Positions 33,434 through 42,187 of a stretch of 64,000 bases of DNA are shown one piece after another (position 1 is the stretch's first letter; each line of letters starts with the position of its first letter). The notes below the pieces were generated by a model, which was not told the DNA's origin, did no database searches, and was given only the letters and a program-made list of their open reading frames with translations. This DNA comes from Streptomyces xanthophaeus (lineage in GTDB: Bacteria; Actinomycetota; Actinomycetes; Streptomycetales; Streptomycetaceae), in the NCBI RefSeq assembly GCF_030440515.1, contig NZ_CP076543.1, positions 6,644,501 to 6,708,500 on the forward strand, in the 5' to 3' direction. A program made the translations under genes and the position numbers.

Positions 33434-34066
33434 TCAGGCCCGGGGGAGTTCGTCACTCCCGGTGACGGAAGCGGAGGTTCCTGCGGTCGCAGGGGCCCCG
33501 GAAGACCACTCGTATCCCGTACCGCTCTGGCGTACCAGGGTGTCGGCGAAGGGGCGCGAAGGATCGTTGGAGAAGTGCGCGCGCTCCGCGCGCTCCCATC
33601 CGTCCCAGAAGTCGGAAAGTTCATGCCCGTCCCGGTTTCGCCCTCGCTGCCAGGACTGCTCGCGCGGTGTCTCCATCCACAGCAGCCGGGCCAGCCGCGG
33701 CCGCAGCGCCGCCCGCCCCGCTCCGACCCCCTCGACCAGGAGCACCGGCGCCGGCTCCAGCACCCGCTCCGGCCCGTACCGGCGTTCCACCCAGTCGTAC
33801 GGGGCCCAGCGCGCGGGCCGTCCGGCGGCGAGCGGCTCCAGCACCTGCGTGCGCAGCCGCTCCTCCCAGCCGAACAGCTCCTCGTGGGTGGCCACGTCGT
33901 CCAGGTGCAGCACGGGCGCCCCCAGCGCCTCGGCGAGCCGCCCCGCGAAGGTGCTCTTCCCGGATCCGGCGTGCCCGTCGATCCCGATCAGGCGTACCGG
34001 ACCGAGGGAGGGCGGTAGGGCGGCGAGCTCCCGGGCGAGTGACTCAAGTGACTGCTGTGACTCCAC
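33434..34066 (-). CDS. uridine kinase-like P-loop protein
   Basis: A 210-residue P-loop NTPase. IGIDGHAGSGKSTFAGRLAEAL is the Walker A region, VLHLDDVATHEELFGWEER carries the nucleobase/phosphate-binding Asp pair, and LLVEGVGAGRAALRPRL is the Walker B-like strand. It resembles uridine kinase/AAA-like proteins of actinobacteria; whether uridine is the substrate is unknown. The GTG at 34066 is preferred since upstream residues are low-complexity, but the ribosome site is weak. Divergent from the C39 peptidase gene. Confidence 0.75.
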   Translation of the reverse strand: MESQQSLESLARELAALPPSLGPVRLIGIDGHAGSGKSTFAGRLAEALGAPVLHLDDVATHEELFGWEERLRTQVLEPLAAGRPARWAPYDWVERRYGPERVLEPAPVLLVEGVGAGRAALRPRLARLLWMETPREQSWQRGRNRDGHELSDFWDGWERAERAHFSNDPSRPFADTLVRQSGTGYEWSSGAPATAGTSASVTGSDELPRA

Positions 34067-34192
34067 CCGACCAGCGTAGACAGGCCCGACACGACCCGCG
34101 GCTTCGGGCCGCCGCCGCCGGGAACTGGAAAGGTGAGGCCGGATGCCACCCGAGAGCCGCCGAAGTACCGACCCACCCAGGGGGAACACGCG

Positions 34193-35566
34193 ATGACCGA
34201 ACCCACGCCGCGCAGGGCCGTACTCGTCGCCGCACTCGCGGTCGCCACCGCGGCCACCACCGCCACCGTCTCCGGCGGCAGCGCCTCGGCGGCCCCTCCC
34301 ACCCCTCCCGCCCCACGGCCCCCGGGCCGCACCGTCGACAACCGCTTCTGGTACTCCTACGGCCACTGGCTCGCCGGCACCCACCAGGGCACCACCGCCG
34401 TCGGCGGCGCCCGCCCCGGCCTGGAGATCGCGACGGCCGTGGGCCGCACCGAGTACGCCGACCCCCACACCGGCCGCAAGAGCACCTGGGAGTACGCCAC
34501 CTGGACCTCCCCCGTGCACCGCTCCACCGTGCCGGCCACCGAGGCCATCGCCTCCTGGAACGCCCGCACCCCGGCCGGGACCTGGATCCAGATCGAACTG
34601 CGCGGCACCTACACCGACGGCACCGCCACCCCCTGGTACGTGATGGGCCGCTGGGCCTCCGGTGACGCGGACATCCGCCGCACCTCGGTGGACGGCCAGA
34701 GCGACGGCAGGTCCACCGTCTGGACCGACACCCTGGCCCTCGACGCCCCGGCCGCCACCGCAGGCCTGCGGATCGCCGCCTGGCAGCTGCGCCTCACCCT
34801 CCACCGCAGGCCCGGCGCCGAGCGCGGTCCCACCGTACGGCTCGCGGGCGCCATGGTCTCCGACGTCCCGGACCGCTTCACCGTCCCGGCCTCCGCCCCC
34901 TCCCGTACGGCCCACGAGCTGAAGGTCCCGCGCTACTCGCAGGAGATCCACGCCGGCCGCTACCCCCAGTACGACAACGGCGGCGAGGCCTGGTGCAGCC
35001 CCACCTCCTCACAGATGATCATCGAGTACTGGGGCGGCAAGGTCGCCCCCTCGGCCCTGACCTGGGTCGACCCGAAGTACTCCGACCCGCAGATCTGCCA
35101 CGCGGCCCGCTCCACCTACGACGCCGCCTACAAGGGCTGCGGCAACTGGCCCTTCAACGCCGCGTACGCCGCCACCTACCGCGGGCTGGCCGGAGTCGTC
35201 ACCCGCCTCACCTCCCTGACCGACCTGGAAACCCTGGTCCGGTCCGGCATCCCGGCCATCACCTCCCAGTCCTTCCGCCCCGACGAGCTCACGGGCGCGG
35301 GCTACGGCACCGCCGGCCACCTGATGACCGTCATCGGCTTCACCGCCGCCGGGGACGTGATCGCGAACGACCCCAACTCGCGGGACAACCCCGCCGTGCG
35401 CCGCGTCTACAAGCGGGCCGAGTGGGAGAACATCTGGCTGCGCACCAAGCGCGTGGGGGTCTCCGGCAAGGTCACCACGGGCTCCGGCGGCATCTGCTAC
35501 CTCTACGCGCCGGCCCGCCTGAGCCGGACGCAGTTCCGGGCGCTGCGAGCGGTGGGGGTGCTGTGA
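34193..35566 (+). CDS. secreted C39-family (Peptidase_C39_2) cysteine peptidase-like protein
   Basis: A 457-residue exported protein. A signal peptide (PRRAVLVAALAVATAATTAT, cleavage near SASAA about 30) is followed by a beta-rich domain (about 45-230) and a papain-like C39_2 domain with GEAWCSPTSSQMIIEYWGG (catalytic Cys about 268) and AGHLMTVIGF (His about 376), then ANDPNSRDNPAVRRVY with the Asp/Asn position. The whole triad is visible, so it is probably an active peptidase outside the cell; target unknown. AGGGGGA stands before the ATG. Confidence 0.85.
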   Translation: MTEPTPRRAVLVAALAVATAATTATVSGGSASAAPPTPPAPRPPGRTVDNRFWYSYGHWLAGTHQGTTAVGGARPGLEIATAVGRTEYADPHTGRKSTWEYATWTSPVHRSTVPATEAIASWNARTPAGTWIQIELRGTYTDGTATPWYVMGRWASGDADIRRTSVDGQSDGRSTVWTDTLALDAPAATAGLRIAAWQLRLTLHRRPGAERGPTVRLAGAMVSDVPDRFTVPASAPSRTAHELKVPRYSQEIHAGRYPQYDNGGEAWCSPTSSQMIIEYWGGKVAPSALTWVDPKYSDPQICHAARSTYDAAYKGCGNWPFNAAYAATYRGLAGVVTRLTSLTDLETLVRSGIPAITSQSFRPDELTGAGYGTAGHLMTVIGFTAAGDVIANDPNSRDNPAVRRVYKRAEWENIWLRTKRVGVSGKVTTGSGGICYLYAPARLSRTQFRALRAVGVL

Positions 35567-35664
35567 GAATGCCGCGAAATTTCCCGTTGACCAAGCGGTA
35601 TGGATAAGCGGAACATAGTGGGGTAAATGGCACATAAAGGCTTCTCAGTAGGAGGCGGCCGGCC

Positions 35665-36096
35665 ATGACCACCCATCCCAGCATCGAGCACCACCCCGAT
35701 CTCGCCGAGATGCGCACCCGGTTCGAGCGGGTGACCAGCACTCCGCGGGCGCAGGCCGTCGAAGCACTGGCCCTGATCACGGGCCTGTACCTGGCCGCCT
35801 CGCCGTGGATCGTCGGATTCAGCGGCCTGACCCCGCTGGCCATCAACAACCTGATCGCCGGCCTGGCCTTCTGCCTGTGCATGAGCGGTCTGGGTTCCGC
35901 CTACGAGCGCACCCACGCGATGGCGTGGACGGCGGTCGCCCTCGGCGCGTGGACGATCATCGCCCCGTGGGCCATCGCCGGTGAGATGGACACGACGCGA
36001 ACGGTGGTCAGCAATGTGATCGCCGGAGGTGTCGCCCTGTGCCTCGGCCTCGCGATGGCGGGCATGGCGAGCCGCGACCGCGACTCCCGCGCCTGA
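35665..36096 (+). CDS. SPW-repeat membrane protein
   Basis: A 143-residue protein with four membrane segments in two repeats, each with the SPW signature: LYLAASPWIVGF and WTIIAPWAIAGE. The first 35 residues are cytosolic and charged. Function of the family is unknown; members are often stress-induced. AGGAGG precedes the ATG. Confidence 0.85.
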   Translation: MTTHPSIEHHPDLAEMRTRFERVTSTPRAQAVEALALITGLYLAASPWIVGFSGLTPLAINNLIAGLAFCLCMSGLGSAYERTHAMAWTAVALGAWTIIAPWAIAGEMDTTRTVVSNVIAGGVALCLGLAMAGMASRDRDSRA

Positions 36097-36339
36097 CCGG
36101 GGCGCCGGAGGAGGCGCCGGATGAATGAGCGCGCCGGGTCCCGTCCGCAGAGGTCGGGGCCCGGCCGTCCGCTGCCGGGGCCGGTGGGTCGGGGCCGGTG
36201 GGCCGGGGTCGGCCCCCGCCCCTGTTCCGGCCTCTGCCTCCGGCCCTTGTTCCTGTCCCTGTATGTCGGGGTTTGCGTGATGCATGCCACCCGCGACGTC
36301 CCTACCGCGAAAGCCGCGAACGCTGGCACATTGGACGTC

Positions 36340-36492
36340 ATGACTGCCGACAGCGCCGCCCCCATCGCCGTGCCCCGGGACCTCGTCCGGACCGGAGGCC
36401 CCAAGGACGACTCCAGCTGGCTGGAGCACGTGCTCGGCTGGACCCTCGTGGTCGTCGTCGCCATGTTCGTCACCCAGGTCGGCTGGCTCTGA
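36340..36492 (+). CDS. SCO1431-type small membrane protein
   Basis: A 50-residue protein. RTGGPKDDSSWLEHVLGWTLVVVVAMFVTQVGWL fits the short SCO1431 family: a charged GGPKDD segment then one membrane helix to the C-terminus. The frame continues upstream to 36121 but that part is GC-skewed and unlike any member. Function unknown. The GGACGTC before the ATG is a weak ribosome site. Confidence 0.7.
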   Translation: MTADSAAPIAVPRDLVRTGGPKDDSSWLEHVLGWTLVVVVAMFVTQVGWL

Positions 36493-36647
36493 GCCCCTCC
36501 CGCTCCGGGAACATGAGCCCTCGGGCCTGACCGCGAGACCGCGCCTCCCGCGCGTCGTCCGATGCGCAGAGACATGCGAAACGGGCTCGGCGCGCAGGGT
36601 CTGCCCTAGGGTGGGCGTCTCGTGGCGGTTCGAGGCTAGGGCTGAAC

Positions 36648-37337
36648 TTGAATAGTGGTCAACAGCGTGGAACGACCGGCCGATCGCAGGCGCGCAGGGC
36701 CGAACTCATAGCCATCGGGCGCAAGTTGTTCGCCGACACTGCGTACGACGCGCTCTCCATGGACGACATCGCCAAACACGCGGGCGTCGCCAAGGGGCTG
36801 ATCTACTACTACTTCGACAGCAAGCGCGGCTACTACCTCGCCATCGTCGAGGACTCCGTGGCCGAGCTCGTCGCCCGGGCCGGCGGCGACACCGGCCTCC
36901 CCGGCGCCGAGCGCGTCCGCCGCACCATCGACGCCTACCTGCACTACGCCGAGCACCACCGCGCCGCCTACCGCACCATCGTCACCGGCGGCGTCGGCTC
37001 CGACGCCGAGGTCCTTGCCATCCGCGACGCCGTCCGCGAGGAGCTCGTCGCCACCATCGCCGAAGGCGCGTACGGGCGCCGCACCCTCCCGCCGATCGCC
37101 CGGCTCGCCCTCGTGGGCTGGCTCTCCGGGGTCGAAGGAACCACCCTGGACTGGATCGGGGCACTGAGCGCCCCCGGCCAGCCCGATCGCACCGGGCTCG
37201 GGGCCCTGCTGGTGCGCCAGCTGCGCGCGACACTGGAGGTGATCGAGGAGTTCGTCCCGGAGTGTCCGGCACCTCCCGGCCCCGAAGAGCCGCTCGATCC
37301 ACTCGGTGATCTTGCCCCGGTGACGGGAAGCCCCTGA
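36648..37337 (+). CDS. TetR-family transcriptional regulator
   Basis: A 229-residue regulator. Residues 15-60 form the TetR helix-turn-helix (IGRKLFADTAYDALSMDDIAKHAGVAKGLIYYYFDSKRGYYLA). The C-terminal ligand-binding domain is of the TetR_C type found near fatty-acid genes. The start is TTG at 36648 with a weak TAGGG upstream; other starts are less consistent with the family. It lies 147 nt upstream of an acyl-CoA dehydrogenase gene in the same direction, so control of that gene by an acyl-CoA ligand is a reasonable guess. Confidence 0.87.
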   Translation: MNSGQQRGTTGRSQARRAELIAIGRKLFADTAYDALSMDDIAKHAGVAKGLIYYYFDSKRGYYLAIVEDSVAELVARAGGDTGLPGAERVRRTIDAYLHYAEHHRAAYRTIVTGGVGSDAEVLAIRDAVREELVATIAEGAYGRRTLPPIARLALVGWLSGVEGTTLDWIGALSAPGQPDRTGLGALLVRQLRATLEVIEEFVPECPAPPGPEEPLDPLGDLAPVTGSP

Positions 37338-37484
37338 TCGGGCATACTCAAGCCGCCGCAGCCGCTGAACAGCCCCTTCCGTAACCCGGGAGGGCAACAT
37401 CGGCTGTGAGATTACCGAGACCCGGCGGCGCGTCCCACACCTCACGCGTCGCCGCCGTGCCCGACCAGGGAGGAGAGCGCCGCC

Positions 37485-38657
37485 ATGACTGACCGCGCCC
37501 CGCAGCCGGTGGACCGACAGCTGCCCACCGAGGAGTCCCGGGACCTCCTCGCCCTCGTACGCGAGATCGCGCAGCGGGAGATCCGCCCCAAGGCAGCCGA
37601 GGAGGAGGACTCCGGCCGGTTCCCGCGGGAGGTCTTCACCCTGCTTTCGGAGGCCGGCCTGCTCGGCCTTCCGTACCCCGGGGAATTCGGCGGCGGTGAG
37701 CAGCCGTACGAGGTCTACCTCCAGGTCCTGGAGGAGCTGGCCGCGGCCCGCCTGACCGTCGGCCTCGGCGTCAGCGTGCACTCCCTGGCCTGCCACGGCC
37801 TCGCCGGCTACGGCACCAAGGAGCAGCAGGGCGCCCACCTGCCCGCGATGCTCGGCGGCGGCCTCCTGGGCGCCTACTGCCTCTCCGAGCCGGCCGCCGG
37901 CTCCGACGCCGCCTCGCTCTCCACCAAGGCGGTGCGCGACGGCGACGACTGGATCATCACCGGCACCAAGGCCTGGATCACCCACGGCGGCGTCGCCGAC
38001 TTCTACACCGTCCTCGCGCGCACCGGCGCCCAGGGCCCCAAGGGCATCACGGCCTTCCTGGTCCCCGGGGACGCGGAAGGCCTGACCGCGGCCGTGCCCG
38101 AGAAGAAGATGGGCATGAAGGGCTCGCCCACCGCCCAGCTGCACTTCGACGGCGTACGGGTCCCCGACGCCCGCCGCATCGGCGAGGAGGGGCAGGGCTT
38201 CACCATCGCCCTGGCCGCGCTGGACGCCGGGCGCCTGGGCATCGCCGCCTGCGCCATCGGCGTCGCCCAGGCCGCACTGGACGAGGCCCTGACGTACGCG
38301 CTGGACCGCAAGCAGTTCGGACACCCGATCGCGGACTTCCAGGGGCTGCGCTTCATGCTGGCCGACATGGCCACCAAGATCGAGGCGGGCCGGGCGCTCT
38401 ACCTCGCGGCGGCACGGCTGCGGGACGCGGGCAAGCCGTTCTCCCGCCAGGCGGCCATGGCCAAGCTGTTCTGCACGGACGCGGCGATGGCCGTCACCAC
38501 GGACGCGGTGCAGGTCCTCGGCGGATACGGCTACACGGCGGACTTCCCCGTCGAGCGGCTGATGCGGGAGGCGAAGGTGCTCCAGATCGTGGAGGGCACC
38601 AACCAGATCCAGCGTATGGTCATCGCCCGCCACCTGGCGGGCCCTGAGACGCGCTGA
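37485..38657 (+). CDS. acyl-CoA dehydrogenase
   Basis: A 390-residue FAD enzyme of the ACAD family. It has the FAD/substrate signature GAYCLSEPAAGSDAASL, WIITGTKAWITHGG, and the C-terminal FCTDAAMAVTTDAVQVLGGYGYTADFPVERLMREAKVLQIVEGTNQ stretch (in several separate blocks), which holds the ADP-binding and catalytic-loop positions. It oxidises short- or branched-chain acyl-CoA in the cytosol. GGAGAG precedes the ATG. Preceded by a TetR regulator. Confidence 0.92.
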   Translation: MTDRAPQPVDRQLPTEESRDLLALVREIAQREIRPKAAEEEDSGRFPREVFTLLSEAGLLGLPYPGEFGGGEQPYEVYLQVLEELAAARLTVGLGVSVHSLACHGLAGYGTKEQQGAHLPAMLGGGLLGAYCLSEPAAGSDAASLSTKAVRDGDDWIITGTKAWITHGGVADFYTVLARTGAQGPKGITAFLVPGDAEGLTAAVPEKKMGMKGSPTAQLHFDGVRVPDARRIGEEGQGFTIALAALDAGRLGIAACAIGVAQAALDEALTYALDRKQFGHPIADFQGLRFMLADMATKIEAGRALYLAAARLRDAGKPFSRQAAMAKLFCTDAAMAVTTDAVQVLGGYGYTADFPVERLMREAKVLQIVEGTNQIQRMVIARHLAGPETR

Positions 38658-38663
38658 CCGCGG

Positions 38664-38900
38664 TCAGTACAGCCCGCTGCTGGTGGTGGGCCAGACCGGG
38701 GAGGACGTGAGCCGCGACCACTCCGGGTCACGCCGGCCGGGCAGCGTCCGGCCGGCATCGGCCCACCGCGCCAGCAGATCCTGGTAGATCGGCGGATCGG
38801 GCACCTGCTGCGCCTGCTCACGCGGACGCTGAACCGATTCTTCGAAACCCGGCGCCGCCGGGCGACGCCTTCGGCCCGTTGAAGACTGAAGCATGGTCAT
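38664..38900 (-). CDS. small conserved actinobacterial protein, unknown function
   Basis: A 78-residue protein with a central motif PPIYQDLLARWADAGRTLPG and RRDPEWSRL, a pattern I recognise from small Streptomyces proteins, often close to regulatory or secreted proteins. No membrane segment or Cys. The ATG at 38900 or 38894 may be the start; neither has a strong ribosome site. It is convergent with the acyl-CoA dehydrogenase, 6 nt apart, and divergent from the Imm35-like gene. Confidence 0.6.
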   Translation of the reverse strand: MTMLQSSTGRRRRPAAPGFEESVQRPREQAQQVPDPPIYQDLLARWADAGRTLPGRRDPEWSRLTSSPVWPTTSSGLY

Positions 38901-39058
38901 ACCCGGCCAACGCCGAACCGAAGGACCGGGTAATCGCCCCCGGGGTGCGGCTATCCGTTCGAGGTGTCGCCGGGGGCGGGGCGGGGCGGGGCGGGGTGGT
39001 CGGCGTCCGGCGTCCGGTGTCCGGCCACCGCCCGTGGGCGGTGGTGAAGAATGAAACG

Positions 39059-39598
39059 GTGATCTCCAAGGAGCGCGCCGTCGAGCTCGTCGATTCCTAC
39101 CTGGCCAGGGACCGGCTGACGTGGCCGTGGAGAGGGCCGGCACCCGAGCTGGCCGTCTGTCACGTGGAGGAATACGCGGTCGGCTGGCTCGCCTTCTGGG
39201 ACACGGCGGAGTACGCCCGCACCCGTGACGCGAGCGACAGCCTCATGGGTGGCGGCCACTGCCTGGTGGACCGGCACGACGGGAGCATCCACTACGTCCC
39301 CGCCGCCTGGTGGTTGGACGAGGGCTGGGAGGAGCAGTACCTCCTGCAGACCAAGGGCGTCAGGCCGCCCGACGCACTGGCCGCCGCCGTTCGTGAGCTC
39401 GCGAACTCGGCCGGCCTCGTGGCCGCCATGAGCCACCTGCGCAAGCAGGCCCCGCGGCTGAGCCTGCAGCAGGCGAAGGCCTACGTGGCGACCGTCCGGG
39501 ACGGTGCCGAACCGCCGGAGGAGCTGGCGAGCCTGACCCGGAAAGAAGGCGACTCGGCGGCTCTGCCCGTGGAAACGCTGGCGGGGCCGGTCGGGTAG
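39059..39598 (+). CDS. Imm35/YrhB-like immunity-domain protein
   Basis: A 179-residue protein. The N-terminal part, ISKERAVELVDSYLA then VCHVEEYAVGWLAFWDTAEYA and GGGHCLVDRHDGSIHYVP, matches the Imm35/YrhB fold. A helical C-terminal extension (about 105-160) is present. Such proteins protect against polymorphic toxins, but no toxin or secretion gene is adjacent, so it may be an orphan or have another role. The GTG at 39059 is chosen; GTG codons at 39041 and 39044 are alternatives. It ends 110 nt before palindromic element B. Confidence 0.65.
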   Translation: MISKERAVELVDSYLARDRLTWPWRGPAPELAVCHVEEYAVGWLAFWDTAEYARTRDASDSLMGGGHCLVDRHDGSIHYVPAAWWLDEGWEEQYLLQTKGVRPPDALAAAVRELANSAGLVAAMSHLRKQAPRLSLQQAKAYVATVRDGAEPPEELASLTRKEGDSAALPVETLAGPVG

Positions 39599-39707
39599 AG
39601 GGCGGGGGCGTGGCTTCGGTGGGCGGGAGCCGGCTGGACGGGGGCGGGGCGGGTCGGCTCGGGGGCTTCGGTGGGCGGGGCCGGGCCGGTGGAATCAGAC
39701 GAAGCGC

Positions 39708-40750
39708 GGCGGGGGCTTCGGCAGTCGGGATCCGCTCGACCGGAATCAGAGTGGCGTATGGGGTTTCCCGTCAGTCCCATCGTCCCTCCGTGTCGGGCCG
39801 GTCCCTCAAGGGCGCTCCCTTCGGTCGCGTCGCTTCGCGATGTCGCTGCGCTCCACCCTTGACCGACCGTCCCGCCCCGGAGAAACGAAAGACTGCCGGG
39901 AAGCCCCCAAAGGAACGGGCCGGGAGTTCAAGGATGAGGACGGGGCGGCCAGAGAAGCGCGACCTGGTCGGGCGCGAAGAGCCACGTCCGAGAGACGGGG
40001 CCCATGACAGATCAGCGCCCGTGTCGGGGGAAGCGCGTCCAATCGCTACGCGCTCCTCATCCCTCAGCGTCCGACGACCGTCCTGGGCTGGACATACGCC
40101 GCCCATTCCCCGCAGGTGCCCGTCATCGGGGGCGTCTGCCGGCTTACTGGGGTGAAGTGGGTTGGGACAGCGGCTATTCCGTCGTGGATGCGGGTCAGGG
40201 CCGGTGGGCGGTCAGAAAGGCCGACAGATTGCCCCAATTGCCCCCATCTATCCGTGAGTTTGGGGGTGATGCTCGCGTTGACCCGGTTCCACGACGGAAT
40301 AGCCGAGGTGTGGGCGCCCACCGGCCGTCGGACGCGGTCAGGCAGGGGCGGGTAGCGATCTGGGGCGGCTTATGTCCAGCCCCAGGCGGTCGTCGGACGC
40401 TGAGAGATGAGGAGCGCGTAGCGATTTGGCGCGCTTCCCCCGACTCGGGCGCTGGTCTGTGATGGGCCCCGTCTCTGGAACGCGCCCACCGGGATCTGCT
40501 CGCGCATCTCTGATGTCCCCGTCCTGATCATTGAGTGCCCGGCCCGTTCCTTTGGGGGTTTCCCGGCTGTCTTCGTATGTCCGGGGCGGGACGGTCGGTC
40601 AAGGGTGGCCGAAGGCCATCGCGAAGCGACGCGACGAAGGAGCGCCCTTGAGGGACCGGCCCGAACCGGAGAGACGATGAGACTGACGGGAAACCCCCAT
40701 ACGCCACTCTGATTCCGGTCGAGCGGCTCCCGCCCACCGAAGCCCCCGCC
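39708..40750. repeat. 1.04 kb near-palindromic noncoding element, copy B
   Basis: Same architecture and length as copy A at 14207-15249. The left arm is 39708 to about 40103, the right arm about 40364-40750; terminal 14 nt GGCGGGGGCTTCGG are perfect inverted repeats. The inner inverted repeat (40171-40188 with 40288-40305) is a perfect 18-bp match here. The stretch of about 100 nt between the inner arms is essentially identical to copy A. In the outer stem CAGAGTGGCG and its complement replace CAGGGA(A/G)GCG of copy A. A partial terminal copy lies just upstream (39661-39707). Confidence 0.85.
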
Positions 40751-40876
40751 TCGCCTCGCCTCGCCCCCCACCCCCCACCCCAAGCCCGCGGCGCATCGCG
40801 CCGTTCTGTCAGAGCGTGCCAGAAGGGTGGCCCCGAGGCTGGTTTCTGACGTACCGTCATATCCGCCCGAGCTGCG

Positions 40877-40970
40877 CCCCGTAGTCCCCGTAGTCCCCGC
40901 AGTCCCCGCAGTCCCCGTGTCCCTGTAGTCCACATAGCCCCGCAGCCCCGCAGCCCCGAAGCCGCCCCTC
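40877..40970 (+). repeat. short tandem repeat, CCCCGYAGT unit
   Basis: Four 9-nt units (CCCCGTAGT twice, CCCCGCAGT twice) are followed by degenerate units and then 8-nt CCCCGCAG/CCCCGAAG units. It ends about 37 nt before the next start codon, in the 5' region of the DUF7064-type gene. Confidence 0.75.
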
Positions 40971-41006
40971 GTGCTGCCCCGAAGCCGTCCGTCCAGGAGG
41001 TTCGCC

Positions 41007-42140
41007 ATGCCCGCCGACCGGCCCGTCGCGCTCGACGAATACCCCATCCACCAGGCGCCCTTGTCGATGAAGCACGTCGTCAGCGGTGACCGCAACGCCT
41101 ACGACCGGTGCATCTTCCACGTCTTCGACCACGCCGGCCGCGCCGTCCTGATACTCGGCCTCGGCGTCTACCCCAACGCGGGCGTCATCGACGCCTACGC
41201 CACCTTCCGCGTCGGCGACGAGCTGCTCGCCGTCCGGGCCTCCGACGCCCTCACCGACGACCGGATGAACCTCTCGGTGGGGCCCCTGTCCATCACCGTC
41301 GACGTGCCGCTCAAGCAGCTCACGCTGCGCTGCGCCGCCGATCCGGCAGACCCGAACGGGCTCTCGTACGACATCACCTGGACCGCCGAGTTCCCCGCCG
41401 TCTGGGAGCCGCACCACGTCCAGCGGCGCGGCGACCGCCTCATGCTGGAAGGCCGCCGCTTCGTGCAGGCCGGCCAGGTGACCGGAACCATCCGGGCCAA
41501 GGGGGAGGAGTTCACCCTCACGCCGGGGGAGTGGACCGGGACCCGCGACCGGAGTTGGGGCGTGCGGCCGATCCCGGGGGAGGAAGGGGGCCGCGCGGCC
41601 GAGGAGTACCGCCCCGAGGGCTTCCACTGGCTGTGGATCCCGGTCCGTTTCGAGGACCGCTTCGTCATGGTCATCGCGCAGGAGGACGCCGACGGCCACC
41701 GCACCCTGAACGAGGCCGTGCAGGTCTTCCCCGAGGGCAGCGGCCGCCACGACGTCCAACTCGGCTGGCCGCACACCGAGATCCGCTACCGGCCCGGCAG
41801 CCGGCACCCCGAGCGGGCGGTCGTCCACCTCACCGACCCCTCCCGCAAGCCCCTCGAACTGGGCGTGGAGATCCTGAACTCCTCCCCGCTCGCCGTCGGC
41901 GCCGGATACCCGCCCGCCGGTGACTGGCAGCACGGCACCTGGCAGGGGCGCGGCTGGAGCGACCGCCGCGTCTACGACCTCTCCGACCCCGCGGCCCACC
42001 CGATGGCCGCCTTCGGGGTGACCGACCACTCGGCCCGCTTCACCCTCGACGGGCAGATCGGCCACGGCATCTTCGAACACGGCAGCTTCGGGCGTCACGA
42101 CCCGAGCGGTTTCGCCGACTACTCCTCCGTCGCCCAGTAG
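41007..42140 (+). CDS. DUF7064/DUF7065-type beta-barrel protein
   Basis: A 377-residue protein, mainly beta: IFHVFDHAGRAVLILGLGVYPN, DVPLKQLTLRCAAD, GEWTGTRDRSWGVRPIP, GFHWLWIPVRFEDRFVMVIAQE. It resembles the two-domain AttH/lipocalin-like proteins found beside APH-family kinases and acyl-CoA enzymes in actinobacteria (DUF7064/DUF7065). Activity unknown; binding or modification of a hydrophobic ligand is a guess. AGGAGG stands before the ATG. The APH-like kinase gene follows after 47 nt. Confidence 0.75.
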   Translation: MPADRPVALDEYPIHQAPLSMKHVVSGDRNAYDRCIFHVFDHAGRAVLILGLGVYPNAGVIDAYATFRVGDELLAVRASDALTDDRMNLSVGPLSITVDVPLKQLTLRCAADPADPNGLSYDITWTAEFPAVWEPHHVQRRGDRLMLEGRRFVQAGQVTGTIRAKGEEFTLTPGEWTGTRDRSWGVRPIPGEEGGRAAEEYRPEGFHWLWIPVRFEDRFVMVIAQEDADGHRTLNEAVQVFPEGSGRHDVQLGWPHTEIRYRPGSRHPERAVVHLTDPSRKPLELGVEILNSSPLAVGAGYPPAGDWQHGTWQGRGWSDRRVYDLSDPAAHPMAAFGVTDHSARFTLDGQIGHGIFEHGSFGRHDPSGFADYSSVAQ

Positions 42141-42187
42141 GAAACCCGGCAAGAGGCCCAGAAGCCCAGTAGGAAAGGGGATCGACC

